Shown here one piece after another: positions 52,837 to 62,498 of a DNA stretch of 64,000 nucleotides; within the stretch, counting starts at the first letter, position 1, and each line of letters begins with the position of its first letter. A program made the translations under genes and the position numbers. A model generated the notes under the pieces. The model ran no database searches. It saw nothing but the letters and a program-made list of their open reading frames with translations, and was not told the origin of the DNA. Source of the DNA: Geothrix terrae (GTDB lineage: Bacteria; Acidobacteriota; Holophagae; Holophagales; Holophagaceae); NCBI RefSeq assembly GCF_022808775.1, contig NZ_JAKZLA010000008.1, positions 62,001 through 126,000 on the forward strand, read 5' to 3'.

Positions 52837-53337
52837 ATGCCCCACTTGCCCGCCCCCGGCTGGATCCCGGCGGATGCCGCCAGCGGTGGTGTATCGGTCT
52901 ACCTGCACCCCGGGCACCTGCATGTCTCCCTCGTGCCCTGCACCATGACCACGATCCTGGGCTCCTGCGTGGCGGTCTGCCTCTGGGACCCCGTCTCGCG
53001 GGTCGGGGGCATGAACCACTTCCTGCTCGCCCACCATCCGGCGGGAGAGCCCGATTCCGCGCGCTACGGCGATTCGGCTACGGACATGCTGATCAGCGCC
53101 GCGGCCCGGGCGGGCGGATCCCTCGGGCGGCTCCAGGCCAAGCTCTTCGGTGGGGCCTGCGTGCTGGGATCGGCGGCTCCCGGCGCCAACCACCTCGGGC
53201 TCAAGAACGTGCAGGTGGCCCGGGAACGGCTCGCCGCCCATGGCATCCGCGTGGTGAGCGAGGACGTGGAGGGCGCCCGAGGCCGGAAGATCCACTTCCA
53301 GACCCTGGATGGCGCGGTGCTGGTGAGAACGCTCTAG
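52837..53337 (+). CDS. cheD: Chemoreceptor glutamine deamidase CheD
   Basis: A 166-aa CheD. The catalytic Cys lies in TILGSCVAVCLWD (Cys44) and His in GGMNHFLL (His61). The KLFGGACVLG and HFQTLDG blocks are typical. It deamidates Gln to Glu in receptor methylation helices. Strong aaggaga ribosome site; its stop lies inside the cheA ribosome site. Confidence 0.93.
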   Translation: MPHLPAPGWIPADAASGGVSVYLHPGHLHVSLVPCTMTTILGSCVAVCLWDPVSRVGGMNHFLLAHHPAGEPDSARYGDSATDMLISAAARAGGSLGRLQAKLFGGACVLGSAAPGANHLGLKNVQVARERLAAHGIRVVSEDVEGARGRKIHFQTLDGAVLVRTL

Positions 53338-53345
53338 GAGGCCGC

Positions 53346-54971
53346 ATGGACATCGATCTCAATGCCATCCGTGCGACGTTCTTCGCTGAGACCGGCGAGC
53401 ACCTGAACGAATTCGAGGGGGCTCTGATCGAGCTGGAGCGGCAGCCCGGGGACAAGGCCCTGGCCAAGACCATCTTCCGGATCGCCCACACCATCAAGGG
53501 CGACGCGTCCATGGTGGGCTACACGGCCATGACGGAATTCGCCCACGGGCTGGAGAGCCTGCTGGAGAAGATCTCCGGGGGCGGGCAGCCTTTCACGCCC
53601 GCCCTGGCCACCATCCTCCTGCGCTCCGTGGACGCCCTCCGGGCCCTGGCGGGGGCCGAGGATCCGAGCCTGATGCCGGCCAGCACCCGGGAGCTCCTGA
53701 ACGAGCTGGAAGGCGCCTCGCATGGGGGCGGTACGGCGCAGCAGGAGCCCCAGATCGGAGCCGAGCGGCGATCCCGGGCCCGGGACACGGCCAAGACCCT
53801 CCGGGTGAAGGTGGCCAAGCTGGACCGGATGCTGGACCTGGTCGGGGAGCTGGCCATCAGTCGCGGCCGCCTGGACACCCAGATCGCCACGCTTGCAGGT
53901 GCCAAGGCCTCGGCCATCCAGGACGCTCACCGGGACATGGATCGCCTCTTCAGCGAGCTCCAGGAGCACGTGATGCAGGCCCGGCTTGTGCCCGTCGGCA
54001 CCCTCTTCCAGGGGTACACGCGGGCGGTCAGGGACCTGGCCCTGCACACGGGCAAGGAGATCGACCTCGCCATCGAGGGCAGCGACGTGGAAGTGGACAA
54101 CGCCGTGGTCGAGCAGCTGCGGGAGCCCCTCATCCATCTCCTCAGGAACGCCATCGACCACGGCATCGAGAACGGGGTGGAGCGGCGCGCCGCGGGCAAG
54201 CCCCCCTGCGGGCATGTCAACCTGAGGGCCCGGCACGAATCAGCGTTCGTAGTCATCGAAGTCGCCGACGACGGCGGCGGGATGGCGCGGGAGAAGCTGC
54301 TGGCGCAGGCCCGGAAGTGGGGCGGTGTGGAGGACGTCGACCGGCTCAGCGACGCCGACCTCCAGGCCCTGATCTTCGAGCCCGGGTTCTCCACGGCCAC
54401 CCGGGTGACGGACCTCTCCGGCCGGGGCATCGGCATGGACATCGTGCGGCGCGCCGTGGAGCGGCTGCGGGGCACCATCTCCGTGAAGAGCGTTCTGGGC
54501 CAGGGCACCACATTCACGCTCCGGTTCCCGCTGACGCTCGCCATCATCGAGGGGTTCGGGGTCACGGCCGGGGACGAGTCCTACGTCATCCCGCTGGATG
54601 CGGTGGTCGAATGTGTCGATCTCCCGGCCGAGCAGCGCAGCGAGACCGAGGGTTCCGGCGTGCTCAGCCTGAGGGGCGAGCCGCTGCCCTACCTGGGCCT
54701 CCAGGAGCTCTTCCGCTTCGGGACGGGCGGCGAGGGCCGCCGGAAGATCGTCGTGGTCCGCCATGGCGAGGGCCTAGCGGGGATCGCCGTGGACGACCTC
54801 CAGGGCGAGTGCCAGGCCGTGATCAAGCCGCTGGGCAACCTGTTCAAGCAGACCATCGGCATCTCGGGCTCCACCATCCTGGGCAACGGCCGGGTCGCCA
54901 TGATCCTGGACGTCCCGGCCCTCCTGCGCGAGGCGGTGGTCCGCACCGCAGCCCGCGGCGAGGCGCCCTGA
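53346..54971 (+). CDS. cheA: Chemotaxis histidine kinase CheA
   Basis: A 541-aa kinase. The HPt domain holds phospho-His48 in IFRIAHTIKGDASMVG. There is no clear P2 CheY-binding domain, only a short Ala/Gly-rich linker at about 125-150, so it is shorter than E. coli CheA (654 aa). Dimerisation helices come next (about 155-225). The HATPase has HLLRNAIDHG, VADDGGGM and RGIGMDIV. The C-terminal CheW-like P5 domain covers about 400-535. Ribosome site taggagg. Confidence 0.94.
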   Translation: MDIDLNAIRATFFAETGEHLNEFEGALIELERQPGDKALAKTIFRIAHTIKGDASMVGYTAMTEFAHGLESLLEKISGGGQPFTPALATILLRSVDALRALAGAEDPSLMPASTRELLNELEGASHGGGTAQQEPQIGAERRSRARDTAKTLRVKVAKLDRMLDLVGELAISRGRLDTQIATLAGAKASAIQDAHRDMDRLFSELQEHVMQARLVPVGTLFQGYTRAVRDLALHTGKEIDLAIEGSDVEVDNAVVEQLREPLIHLLRNAIDHGIENGVERRAAGKPPCGHVNLRARHESAFVVIEVADDGGGMAREKLLAQARKWGGVEDVDRLSDADLQALIFEPGFSTATRVTDLSGRGIGMDIVRRAVERLRGTISVKSVLGQGTTFTLRFPLTLAIIEGFGVTAGDESYVIPLDAVVECVDLPAEQRSETEGSGVLSLRGEPLPYLGLQELFRFGTGGEGRRKIVVVRHGEGLAGIAVDDLQGECQAVIKPLGNLFKQTIGISGSTILGNGRVAMILDVPALLREAVVRTAARGEAP

Positions 54972-55051
54972 GCCGGCCCCGGCCGAAAATCCGCCATTTC
55001 CACTTCAGACCCAGATCCTCCCATCCGTTTGATAAGTAGAAAGGAGTCCCC

Positions 55052-56692
55052 ATGCTCTCAATCCGAGACCTGAAGATCAGGACGAAGCTGTTCCTGGCGT
55101 TCGGGATCATCGCCGCCCTCCTCGTGGCCGTGGCCCTGGTCGGCAATAACGCCGTCGATCAGCTCAGCCGGGAAGCCAACGGCATCCTGAGCCACGAGTA
55201 CGCACTCGCTGAATCCTTCACGAACATCGGCACGGACACCCTCAACCTCCGCCGCTACGAGAAGGATGTATTTCTCAACTTCGAGGACGCGGCCAAGCGG
55301 GAGGGCTACGTCCGGAAGTGGAAGGAGACCCACGCTTCCCTGGTCGAGACCCTCGACCAGGTCGAGAAGCGGCTCGAGGCCAGTGAGGACAAGGATGCCG
55401 TCCGGGCGATCCGACTGGACCTCGGCACCTACAGCACGGAGTTCGAGCGCGTCATCCCCCAGATCGACATGGGCCTGTTCAAGACCTCGCAGGAGCTGAA
55501 CAAGGCGGAGGATCCCTTCAAGGATGCCGTCCACCGGCTCGAGGCCACCTCGGAAAAGGCGATGGCCAGGCATGAGAAGGAGATGACCGCGAAGGCCCAG
55601 CAGATGCAGGGTTTCTCCCAGACTGTGCTCCGGATGGTCATGGTGGTCACGATCGCTTCGGTGATCGCGGCGCTGGTGGTGGCCTGGCGGATCTCCCGGG
55701 GCATCTCCGTCCCCCTGCTCCGGGTGGCCGAGGGCATGCGGAAGATGGCCGACGGGGACCTGAGGGACAAGGTCGATGTGGCGGGCAAGGACGAGCTGGC
55801 CGAGATGGGCGTCGCGTTCAACCGCATGGTGGAGAACCTGTCCCAGACCATCGGAGAGGTGAGGACGGGCGCCAACGCGCTGGCCTCGGCGGCCCAGCAG
55901 GTGTCCTCCACCTCGCAGGGGCTCTCCCAGGGGACCAGCGAACAGGCCTCGTCCGTGGAGGAGACCACCGCCAGCCTCGAGGAGCTGAGCAGCTCCATCG
56001 AGCAGAACGCCGACAACAGCCGCCAGACCGAGCAGATGGCCATGCAGAGCGCCCGGGACGCCGACGAGAGCGGCCAGAGCGTGGAGAAGACCGTCGAAGC
56101 CATGAAGATGATCGCCGAGCGCATCTCGATCATTGAGGAGATCGCCTACCAGACCAACCTGCTGGCGCTGAACGCGGCCATCGAGGCGGCGCGGGCCGGT
56201 GAGCACGGCCGCGGGTTCGCCGTGGTGGCCACCGAGGTCCGCAAGCTGGCGGAGCGCAGCCAGGGTGCGGCCAAGGAGATCAACGAAGTGGCGGGCGGCA
56301 GTGTGGGGGTGGCCATCAAGTCGGGCGAGCAGCTGAAGGAGCTCGTCCCCGCCATCCGCAAGACCGCCGAGCTGGTCCAGGAGGTGGCGGCCACGTCGCG
56401 CGAGCAGGCCAGCGGCGTGAAGCAGATGAACAAGGCCATGACCCAGGTGGACCAGGTCACCCAGCGGAACGCCTCGGCCGCCGAGGAGCTCTCCTCCACG
56501 GCGGAGGAGCTCGCCTCCCAGGCGGAGGCCCTCCAGCAGCTGGTGGCCTTCTTCAAGGTGACCGGCGAGGAGACGGTCTCGCGGCACGCCCCCGTCGCCC
56601 ACTTCATGCACCCGGAACCCGCCCCGCTGGCGGGCAGAACCTTGAAGCCCGCGGTCGGCCTCGGCCAAGACCAGCACTTCAAGCGGTTCTGA
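55052..56692 (+). CDS. Methyl-accepting chemotaxis protein
   Basis: A 546-aa receptor. TM1 at about 12-32, a 4-helix-bundle-type periplasmic domain at about 33-188, TM2 at about 190-212 and HAMP at about 213-266. The signalling domain follows, with hairpin tip [20 protein letters not shown] then [16 protein letters not shown]. The C-terminus ends HFKRF and lacks the NWETF-type tether for CheR/CheB. Ligand unknown. Strong aaaggag site. It lies between cheA and cheW, so it probably signals through this cluster. Confidence 0.93.
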   Translation: MLSIRDLKIRTKLFLAFGIIAALLVAVALVGNNAVDQLSREANGILSHEYALAESFTNIGTDTLNLRRYEKDVFLNFEDAAKREGYVRKWKETHASLVETLDQVEKRLEASEDKDAVRAIRLDLGTYSTEFERVIPQIDMGLFKTSQELNKAEDPFKDAVHRLEATSEKAMARHEKEMTAKAQQMQGFSQTVLRMVMVVTIASVIAALVVAWRISRGISVPLLRVAEGMRKMADGDLRDKVDVAGKDELAEMGVAFNRMVENLSQTIGEVRTGANALASAAQQVSSTSQGLSQGTSEQASSVEETTASLEELSSSIEQNADNSRQTEQMAMQSARDADESGQSVEKTVEAMKMIAERISIIEEIAYQTNLLALNAAIEAARAGEHGRGFAVVATEVRKLAERSQGAAKEINEVAGGSVGVAIKSGEQLKELVPAIRKTAELVQEVAATSREQASGVKQMNKAMTQVDQVTQRNASAAEELSSTAEELASQAEALQQLVAFFKVTGEETVSRHAPVAHFMHPEPAPLAGRTLKPAVGLGQDQHFKRF

Positions 56693-56703
56693 GGGAGGCG
56701 GCG

Positions 56704-57252
56704 ATGGACATGAGCGTTCTGGCCGATCTGGCCAACCACGATCAAAGCCAGTACCTGTCGTTCTTCCTCGCGGACGAGGAGTTCGCGGTGAGGATCCTGA
56801 AGGCCCGGGAGATCCTGGAGTACGGGACGGTCACCAAGGTGCCCGGGGCCCCTCCGACGGTGCGCGGGGTGATCAACCTGCGCGGCGCCGTGGTGCCCGT
56901 GGTGGACCTGGCGCTGAAGTTCGGGCTTCCCGAGCGGGAAGTCACGAAGCGGACCTGCGTCGTGATCGTCGAGGTGGGCGCGGGCGAGGACAAGACGACC
57001 ATGGGGGTGATCGTGGATTCGATCAGCCAGGTGGTCGACCTTCCGGAGGAGCAGATCGAGCCTGCGCCCGACTTCGGGACCAAGGTCAAGCTGGAGTACC
57101 TGCTCGGGATGGGGCGCTCCGGGAAGAAGTTCGTGATGGTCCTGGACATCGACAAGGCCCTGTCCCCGTCCGAGCTCTCCTCGGTCACCGCCATCGCAGG
57201 GCAGGCCGCGGAGGCGGCGCCGGAAGGCGCGGAACCCGCGCCGGGCGATTGA
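56704..57252 (+). CDS. cheW: Chemotaxis coupling protein CheW
   Basis: A 182-aa CheW-like SH3-fold protein: YLSFFLADEEFAVRILKARE, GAPPTVRGVINLRGAVVPVVDL, MGVIVDSISQVVDL. It links CheA to receptors. The last 20 residues form an Ala/Glu/Pro tail absent from minimal CheW. Ribosome site gggagg. Confidence 0.93.
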   Translation: MDMSVLADLANHDQSQYLSFFLADEEFAVRILKAREILEYGTVTKVPGAPPTVRGVINLRGAVVPVVDLALKFGLPEREVTKRTCVVIVEVGAGEDKTTMGVIVDSISQVVDLPEEQIEPAPDFGTKVKLEYLLGMGRSGKKFVMVLDIDKALSPSELSSVTAIAGQAAEAAPEGAEPAPGD

Positions 57253-57268
57253 AAGGCCACCCCCACCC

Positions 57269-58186
57269 ATGGACCAACCGCGGCGCCCCGCCTCTCCCGC
57301 GTCTGAGGCAGCAGGGGACTACTCGATCCGGAAGGAGGAGTTCCGCGCCTTCCAGGACCTGATCCACCGGGAATCCGGGATCTTCCTCGCGGACCACAAG
57401 CTGGCCCTCCTAGGGGGCCGCCTCCACGCGCGGCTCCGCGCCCTGGGCATGACCAGCTACGGGGAGTATTTCAAGGCCGTCCAGAAGGACGAGGCCGAGC
57501 GCATCGAGATGCTCGACCGGATCTCGACCAACGAGACCCACTTCTTCCGGGAGCCCCACCAGTTCGAATTCCTGAAGACCCGGGTGCTGCCCAGGTGGGT
57601 GGAGGATGCCCAGGCCGGAAGACGGCCCCGGTCCATCCGGGTCTGGAGCGCCGCCTGCTCGACGGGCGAGGAGCCCTACTCCATCGCCATGCTGCTGCTG
57701 GACCAGCTCCCGGCCTCGGAGGGCTGGTCCATCGAGATCCTGGGCACCGACATCTCCACCCGGGTGCTGCAGAAGGCCAAGGACGCGCTCTGGCGCATCG
57801 AGAAGGCCGAGGAGATCCCCACGCCCTACCTCAAGGCCTTCATGCTCGAAGGGACGGGCCCCGAGAAGGGCAAGATGAAGGCCGGACCCGAGATCCGGTC
57901 GCTGGTCTCCTTCTCCCGGATGAACCTGAACAGCCGGCCCTACCCCGTCCCCGGCGGGTTCGACATCATCTTCTGCCGGAACGTCCTGATCTACTTCAAC
58001 ACGGCCACCAAGGCGGGGGTGGTGGAGGAGCTGCTGGCGCATCTGGCGCCGAGCGGCTTGCTGCTCCTCGGACACGCCGAAAGCCTCCACGGCCTCACCG
58101 AGCAGGCGCGCAGCGTGGGACCCACCATCTACGCGCCGCTCCAGTCCACCTACTTCAGCGGGCAGAGGCTGCCACGGCTGCGCTGA
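57269..58186 (+). CDS. cheR: Chemotaxis protein methyltransferase CheR
   Basis: A 305-aa SAM-dependent receptor methyltransferase. It has an N-terminal helical domain with STNETHFFREPHQFE, the SAM-binding loop VWSAACSTGEEPYSIAM, and FDIIFCRNVLIYFN near the end. It methylates receptor glutamates. No TPR extension is present. Confidence 0.94.
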   Translation: MDQPRRPASPASEAAGDYSIRKEEFRAFQDLIHRESGIFLADHKLALLGGRLHARLRALGMTSYGEYFKAVQKDEAERIEMLDRISTNETHFFREPHQFEFLKTRVLPRWVEDAQAGRRPRSIRVWSAACSTGEEPYSIAMLLLDQLPASEGWSIEILGTDISTRVLQKAKDALWRIEKAEEIPTPYLKAFMLEGTGPEKGKMKAGPEIRSLVSFSRMNLNSRPYPVPGGFDIIFCRNVLIYFNTATKAGVVEELLAHLAPSGLLLLGHAESLHGLTEQARSVGPTIYAPLQSTYFSGQRLPRLR

Positions 58187-58194
58187 CCGTGATT

Positions 58195-58221
58195 TCAAGG
58201 GTCGGGTCCGCCCGCCGATAA
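58195..58221 (+). promoter_or_regulatory. Sigma-28 (FliA) promoter upstream of cheB
   Basis: TCAA at 58195-58198, a 15-bp spacer, then GCCGATAA at 58214-58221. The consensus is TAAA-N15-GCCGATAA, so the -10 is perfect and the -35 has one mismatch. The predicted start near 58230 leaves about 80 nt before the cheB ATG. Confidence 0.7.
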
Positions 58222-58311
58222 GAACTCCGACGTACGTATTCTCTTGTCTCGCCGCGTCGGGCCACGTACTTCTTTAGCGAGGCCAGGACCACGCAGGCAG
58301 GGTGGAGCGCG

Positions 58312-59391
58312 ATGCCAGAACTCCAGCGGAACCCCGGACAGCTCCCGATCCAGGTCCTGGTGGTGGACGATTCGGCCGTGGTCCGGCAGGCGCTCACGGC
58401 CATCCTGGGCCAGGAGCGGGACATGCGGGTGGTGACCGCGCAGGATCCCATCTTCGCCCTCCAGAAGATGCAGACCCTGCGCCCGGATGTCATCGTCCTG
58501 GACCTCGAGATGCCCCGCATGGACGGCATCACCTTCCTGCGCCGGCTGATGAAGGACGATCCCCTGCCCGTGGTGATCTGCTCGAGCCTGGCCGCCCGGG
58601 GGGCGGAGGCGGCCATGCTGGCCCTCGAGGAGGGAGCCCTGTCGGTCATCACCAAGCCCAAGCTCGGCGTCCGGGATTTCCTGCACGAGTCGGCCATGCA
58701 GATCATCGACACGGTGCGCGCCGCCGCCCACTCCCGGCTGCGCCGGAGGCGGGCCGCGCCTCAGCACCGGCCCCCCCTCGAGACCGGGGCGCCCGTGCTG
58801 GGGACCACCACGGACCAGGTGGTGGTGGTGGGCGCGTCCACGGGGGGGACGGAGGCGCTCCGGGAGCTGCTGTCCGCCATGCCGGTGGACTGCGCGGGCA
58901 TCGTGGTCGTCCAGCACATGCCGGAGCTGTTCACGGCCGCGTTCGCCAAGCGGCTCAACGAGGTCTGCAGGATCGAGGTGAAGGAGGCGGCGGACGGCGA
59001 CGGGATCCTCGTGGGGCGCGCCCTGATCGCGCCCGGGAACCGCCACACGGAGGTGGCGCGGTCCGGCGGCCGCTACGTCGTCCGCGTGAGCGACGGGCCC
59101 CTGGTCTCCCGCCACCGCCCGAGCGTGGATGTCCTGTTCCACTCCGCCGCCCGCGCCGCCGGATCCAATGGGGTGGGCGTGATCATGACGGGGATGGGGG
59201 ATGACGGCGCCAACGGCATGCTGGAGATGAAGCGGGCCGGCGCCTACAACCTCGCCCAGGACGAAGCCACCTGCGTGGTGTACGGCATGCCCAAGGAGGC
59301 GGTGGACCGCGGCGGCGTGGACGCCGTGGTGCCGCTCCAGGCGCTGCCGAAGGCCATCTTGGACGCCGTGCGGCGGGGACGGCGGGGCTGA
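58312..59391 (+). CDS. cheB: Chemotaxis response regulator methylesterase CheB
   Basis: A 359-aa protein. The receiver has phospho-acceptor Asp64 in VIVLDLEMPRMDG. The methylesterase catalytic triad is seen as Ser in VGASTGGTEAL, His in VVQHMPELFTAAFA and Asp in GMGDDGANGM. It removes methyl groups from receptors and can deamidate glutamines. A dedicated sigma-28 promoter match lies upstream although it follows cheR by only 125 bp. Confidence 0.95.
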   Translation: MPELQRNPGQLPIQVLVVDDSAVVRQALTAILGQERDMRVVTAQDPIFALQKMQTLRPDVIVLDLEMPRMDGITFLRRLMKDDPLPVVICSSLAARGAEAAMLALEEGALSVITKPKLGVRDFLHESAMQIIDTVRAAAHSRLRRRRAAPQHRPPLETGAPVLGTTTDQVVVVGASTGGTEALRELLSAMPVDCAGIVVVQHMPELFTAAFAKRLNEVCRIEVKEAADGDGILVGRALIAPGNRHTEVARSGGRYVVRVSDGPLVSRHRPSVDVLFHSAARAAGSNGVGVIMTGMGDDGANGMLEMKRAGAYNLAQDEATCVVYGMPKEAVDRGGVDAVVPLQALPKAILDAVRRGRRG

Positions 59392-59416
59392 GCCGGTTCG
59401 GCGCCCTATTCAGCCC

Positions 59417-61027
59417 CTACTCGGCTTTGAGTCGCACCGAGAAGGAGTACATCTTCGAGTTGGAGTACCGCGTGACCACGCGGAAGTTCCGCAGCAGGTA
59501 CCAGCACCGGGCCTTCACGTTGCCGTCCGGGGTGGAGGACCAGAGGTTGGATTCGTCGTCCGGGTTCAGGAAGTCGCCGTAAGGGTTCCGGTGGCCCACG
59601 AAGGGGATCTGGAGGATGGCCTGGCCGTTCGCGAGGCGGCTGTTGTCGCTCAGCCCCGGGATGGCTTCGAAGATCGTGCCCCACTCGTCGTCCGAGGGGA
59701 TGCGGGACCCGAACAGCTTCATGGCGGCGTGCCAGGTGAACAGGGTGCTTCCGTTGAACTCGTAGATGCCCTCCCGGTGGTCCGGAGCGGCGACTTCATT
59801 GTGGCGCCGCAGCCCGATGCCCCCCACCTCGACGGAATCCGGGTGGACGGTGATGGCGTGGACCTTGGCCAGCTCTTCCGGAGTGCCGGCGTAGCGCTCC
59901 TCCAGCTCGAGGAGGAACTGGATCACGGGATCGTCGGCCGGGGCGGTGTGGCGGGCGGGAGAGGGCGTCGGAGCGGGCCTTTCCGACTGGAGCCGGACGG
60001 TCCCCAGCAGGAGGTCGGCCTCCTGCTGGAAGGTGGACACCGGGACCTGGATGCCCGCCTCGATCAGCTTAGCCGCCCTCGCGATGCGTTCGGACAGCAC
60101 GCCGTGGATCAGGAGCGCCTCCTCGTGGAGGCGGAGGATCTCCGGGGTGTCCAGGGGGGCCGGAGGGCTCGGAGCGGGGTGGAACAGGAGCTGGGCCCCG
60201 GCGGGGGTCAGCTCCTTGCCCTCGGAGGGCTCGAGGCTGGGACGCGTGTCTTCGTGGAGGAGGTCAGGCGGGAAGGCCCTGGGGGGCGGTTGGAGGACGG
60301 GCGGAATCCGGTCGGAGGCCTCCGGAGAGGAGGAACCCTCGATCGGGGCGCGCAGGGCCTCATCCCGCAGCCTCAGGCCCTCCAGGAGCACCATGGCCGT
60401 GCTCTCCCGGATGGAGTGCATGGGCGCCTCGGCGCCCTCCTGCATGTCGAAGTTGCCGCCCTTCCAGGCGATGAGGTCGTAGACCGCCTGGGCTCCGGTG
60501 ACCTGGTCCCGGACCGCGTGGACCACCTGGCCGTCCTTGAGCCAGACGCGGCCCGTCTGCCGGCCCAGCCGCACGGTCAGGCACCCCGTGTTCCGGGTGG
60601 CGGAGTACAGCTGAACGAGGTCCACGAACCCCAGGCTCAGGGAGCCGGTGAAGCCACCCTGGTTGGACTGGATGGCGAGATCGACCTCCTCGATGAGGGC
60701 CTTGGGGGCGAACGGCTTCTCGACGAAGCCGAAGGCGCCCCGCTGATCGATCTCCTTGCGCATCTGGGGGCTGCCGAAGGCCGTGATGAAGATGATGGAG
60801 AGGTCGGGCTGGATCTTCTGGGCCTGGATCATCAGGTCGATGCCGTTCACCACAGGCATCTGGAAATCGGTGATCAGGACGTCGATCTTCTCCCGATGGA
60901 GGAGGGACAGGGCCTCCATGGGGTTGGAGCAGATCTTGAAATCCACGGTCGGGCGCTCACGCGCGAAGTGCTGAGACACCGACCAGAGGAGATCCTCTTC
61001 GTCATCCACCATCAGGACACTGGCCAT
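59417..61027 (-). CDS. Response regulator with DUF4388 and FISUMP-like C-terminus
   Basis: A 536-aa protein. The receiver (1-118) has Asp54 in VLITDFQMPVVNG. A DUF4388/PatA-like domain follows at about 124-225 (GFTGSLSLGFVDLVQLYSA, then GRVWLKDGQVVHA). A Pro-rich linker and short helical section cover about 230-375. The last 135 residues resemble the FISUMP (Fibrobacter major paralogous) domain: LFTWHAAMKLFGSRIPSDDEW, GHRNPYGDFL, NLWSSTPDGN and YSFSVRLKAE. No signal peptide, although FISUMP domains are usually extracellular. Start ATG 61027 fits the receiver fold; an ATG at 61066 is possible. Convergent with cheB. Confidence 0.82.
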   Translation of the reverse strand: MASVLMVDDEEDLLWSVSQHFARERPTVDFKICSNPMEALSLLHREKIDVLITDFQMPVVNGIDLMIQAQKIQPDLSIIFITAFGSPQMRKEIDQRGAFGFVEKPFAPKALIEEVDLAIQSNQGGFTGSLSLGFVDLVQLYSATRNTGCLTVRLGRQTGRVWLKDGQVVHAVRDQVTGAQAVYDLIAWKGGNFDMQEGAEAPMHSIRESTAMVLLEGLRLRDEALRAPIEGSSSPEASDRIPPVLQPPPRAFPPDLLHEDTRPSLEPSEGKELTPAGAQLLFHPAPSPPAPLDTPEILRLHEEALLIHGVLSERIARAAKLIEAGIQVPVSTFQQEADLLLGTVRLQSERPAPTPSPARHTAPADDPVIQFLLELEERYAGTPEELAKVHAITVHPDSVEVGGIGLRRHNEVAAPDHREGIYEFNGSTLFTWHAAMKLFGSRIPSDDEWGTIFEAIPGLSDNSRLANGQAILQIPFVGHRNPYGDFLNPDDESNLWSSTPDGNVKARCWYLLRNFRVVTRYSNSKMYSFSVRLKAE

Positions 61028-61151
61028 GGTCGAATGGGATGCAATGGGGAGGCCAAGTGTTCGCATGTTATTAATTGAATGTAATATTAGACTTAAATGT
61101 TAACGGAGTCGAATTCGGAGCGGCGATCCGGATCATTTATTAACCAGGTGA

Positions 61152-62498
61152 TCAGTCTTTGACCGGGTAAGCTCCCGCCTTCCGGAGCCAGGACCGGAGG
61201 GTCACCCGGGTCACGCCCAGGGTTCTCGCCGTCTGGCTGAGGTTGCGTCCGGAGGCCTCCCAGGCTTCCACCATCCGGCTCCGCATCGTGTCCTCCAGGC
61301 GCTCCTGGGGCGCGGGCGGCAGGGAGGCCGCGGAGGATCCGGCGATCTCGGAGGGCAGGTCCGCCAGCTGGATCTCGGCCCTGGGCGTGAGGATGGTGGC
61401 GCGCTCCAGGACGTTGCGCAGCTCGCGGATGTTTCCGGGCCACCGGTAGCGGGTCAGGGCCGCCATGGCCTCGGCCGAGCAGCCCGAAGGAGCGGCGCCC
61501 ATGCTCTCCCGGAACTTCGCCAGGAAGCAGTCCGCCAGGAGCGGAATGTCCTCCAGCCGCTCCCGCAGCGACGGCAGGTGCACGGCCAGGACCTTGAGGC
61601 GGAAGTAGAGATCCTCCCGGAAGCGGCCGGCCTCGACGAAGGCCGAGAGCTCCCGGTGGGTCGCGGCCACGATGCGGACATCCACCTGGATCTCCCGCTC
61701 CCCGCCCACCCGGCGGAAGGGGTGCCCTTCCAGCACCCGCAGCAGCTTGGGCTGGAGGTCCAGGGGGAGCTCCCCGATTTCGTCCAGGAAGAGCGTGCCC
61801 CGGGAGGCCAGCTCGAACAGGCCCCGGCGGGCCGACTTGGCGCCCGTGAAGGCGCCGGCCTCGTGGCCGAACAGCTCGGATTCCACCAGCTCCTTGGGCA
61901 GGCAGGCCGCGTTGACCACGACGAAGGGGCCATCCTTCCGGGGACTGGCGCGGTGGACGAAGCGGGCGGCCAGCTCCTTGCCGGTGCCCGTCTCCCCCGT
62001 GATGAGCACCGGGGCATGCACGGCTCCCGCGGCCTGGGTGAGGGCCCGCATGGCCCGCTGGAAGGCCGGAGCCGAGCCCACGATCCCCTCCCCCGCCATC
62101 GACTGGCGCCGCATGGCCTCGAGGCTACGGCGGAGGGTGCTCTGCTCGAGGGCGGCCGAGAGGCTCGAGAAGAGCGTCTCGGCTCCCACCGGCTTGGTGA
62201 GGTAGTCCGCCGCGCCGAGGCGGAGGGCCCGGATGGCGGAAGCCGCCTCGTCGCGGGCGGTAAGGACGAGGACGGGCGTGGTGGGATCCTGGGCCAGGAG
62301 GCCTTTGAGCAGATCGTGCCCGTCCTCGTCGGGCAGGCCGAGGTCCATCACCACCAGGTCGTGGAGGGCCCTGGCGGCCAAGCTCCTCGCCTGGGCGGCC
62401 GTGGCGGCGCGTTCGACCTCGTACCCTTGGCGGCTCAGCAGCCCGGTGAGGGCGAAGGCCAGGTCATCGTCATCTTCCGTCAGCAGCACCCTGGGCAC
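61152..62498 (-). CDS. NtrC-family sigma-54 response regulator
   Basis: A 448-aa activator starting at GTG 62498 (gggagg site). The receiver has Asp52 in VVMDLGLPDEDG. The AAA+ domain has GETGTGKE, ESELFGHEAGAFTGA (intact GAFTGA) and LFLDEIGE. A Fis-type helix-turn-helix closes the protein (LSQTARTLGVTRVTLRSWLRK). It overlaps the upstream kinase gene by 29 bp, so the two form a two-component pair. Target promoters are not visible nearby. Confidence 0.93.
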   Translation of the reverse strand: MPRVLLTEDDDDLAFALTGLLSRQGYEVERAATAAQARSLAARALHDLVVMDLGLPDEDGHDLLKGLLAQDPTTPVLVLTARDEAASAIRALRLGAADYLTKPVGAETLFSSLSAALEQSTLRRSLEAMRRQSMAGEGIVGSAPAFQRAMRALTQAAGAVHAPVLITGETGTGKELAARFVHRASPRKDGPFVVVNAACLPKELVESELFGHEAGAFTGAKSARRGLFELASRGTLFLDEIGELPLDLQPKLLRVLEGHPFRRVGGEREIQVDVRIVAATHRELSAFVEAGRFREDLYFRLKVLAVHLPSLRERLEDIPLLADCFLAKFRESMGAAPSGCSAEAMAALTRYRWPGNIRELRNVLERATILTPRAEIQLADLPSEIAGSSAASLPPAPQERLEDTMRSRMVEAWEASGRNLSQTARTLGVTRVTLRSWLRKAGAYPVKD

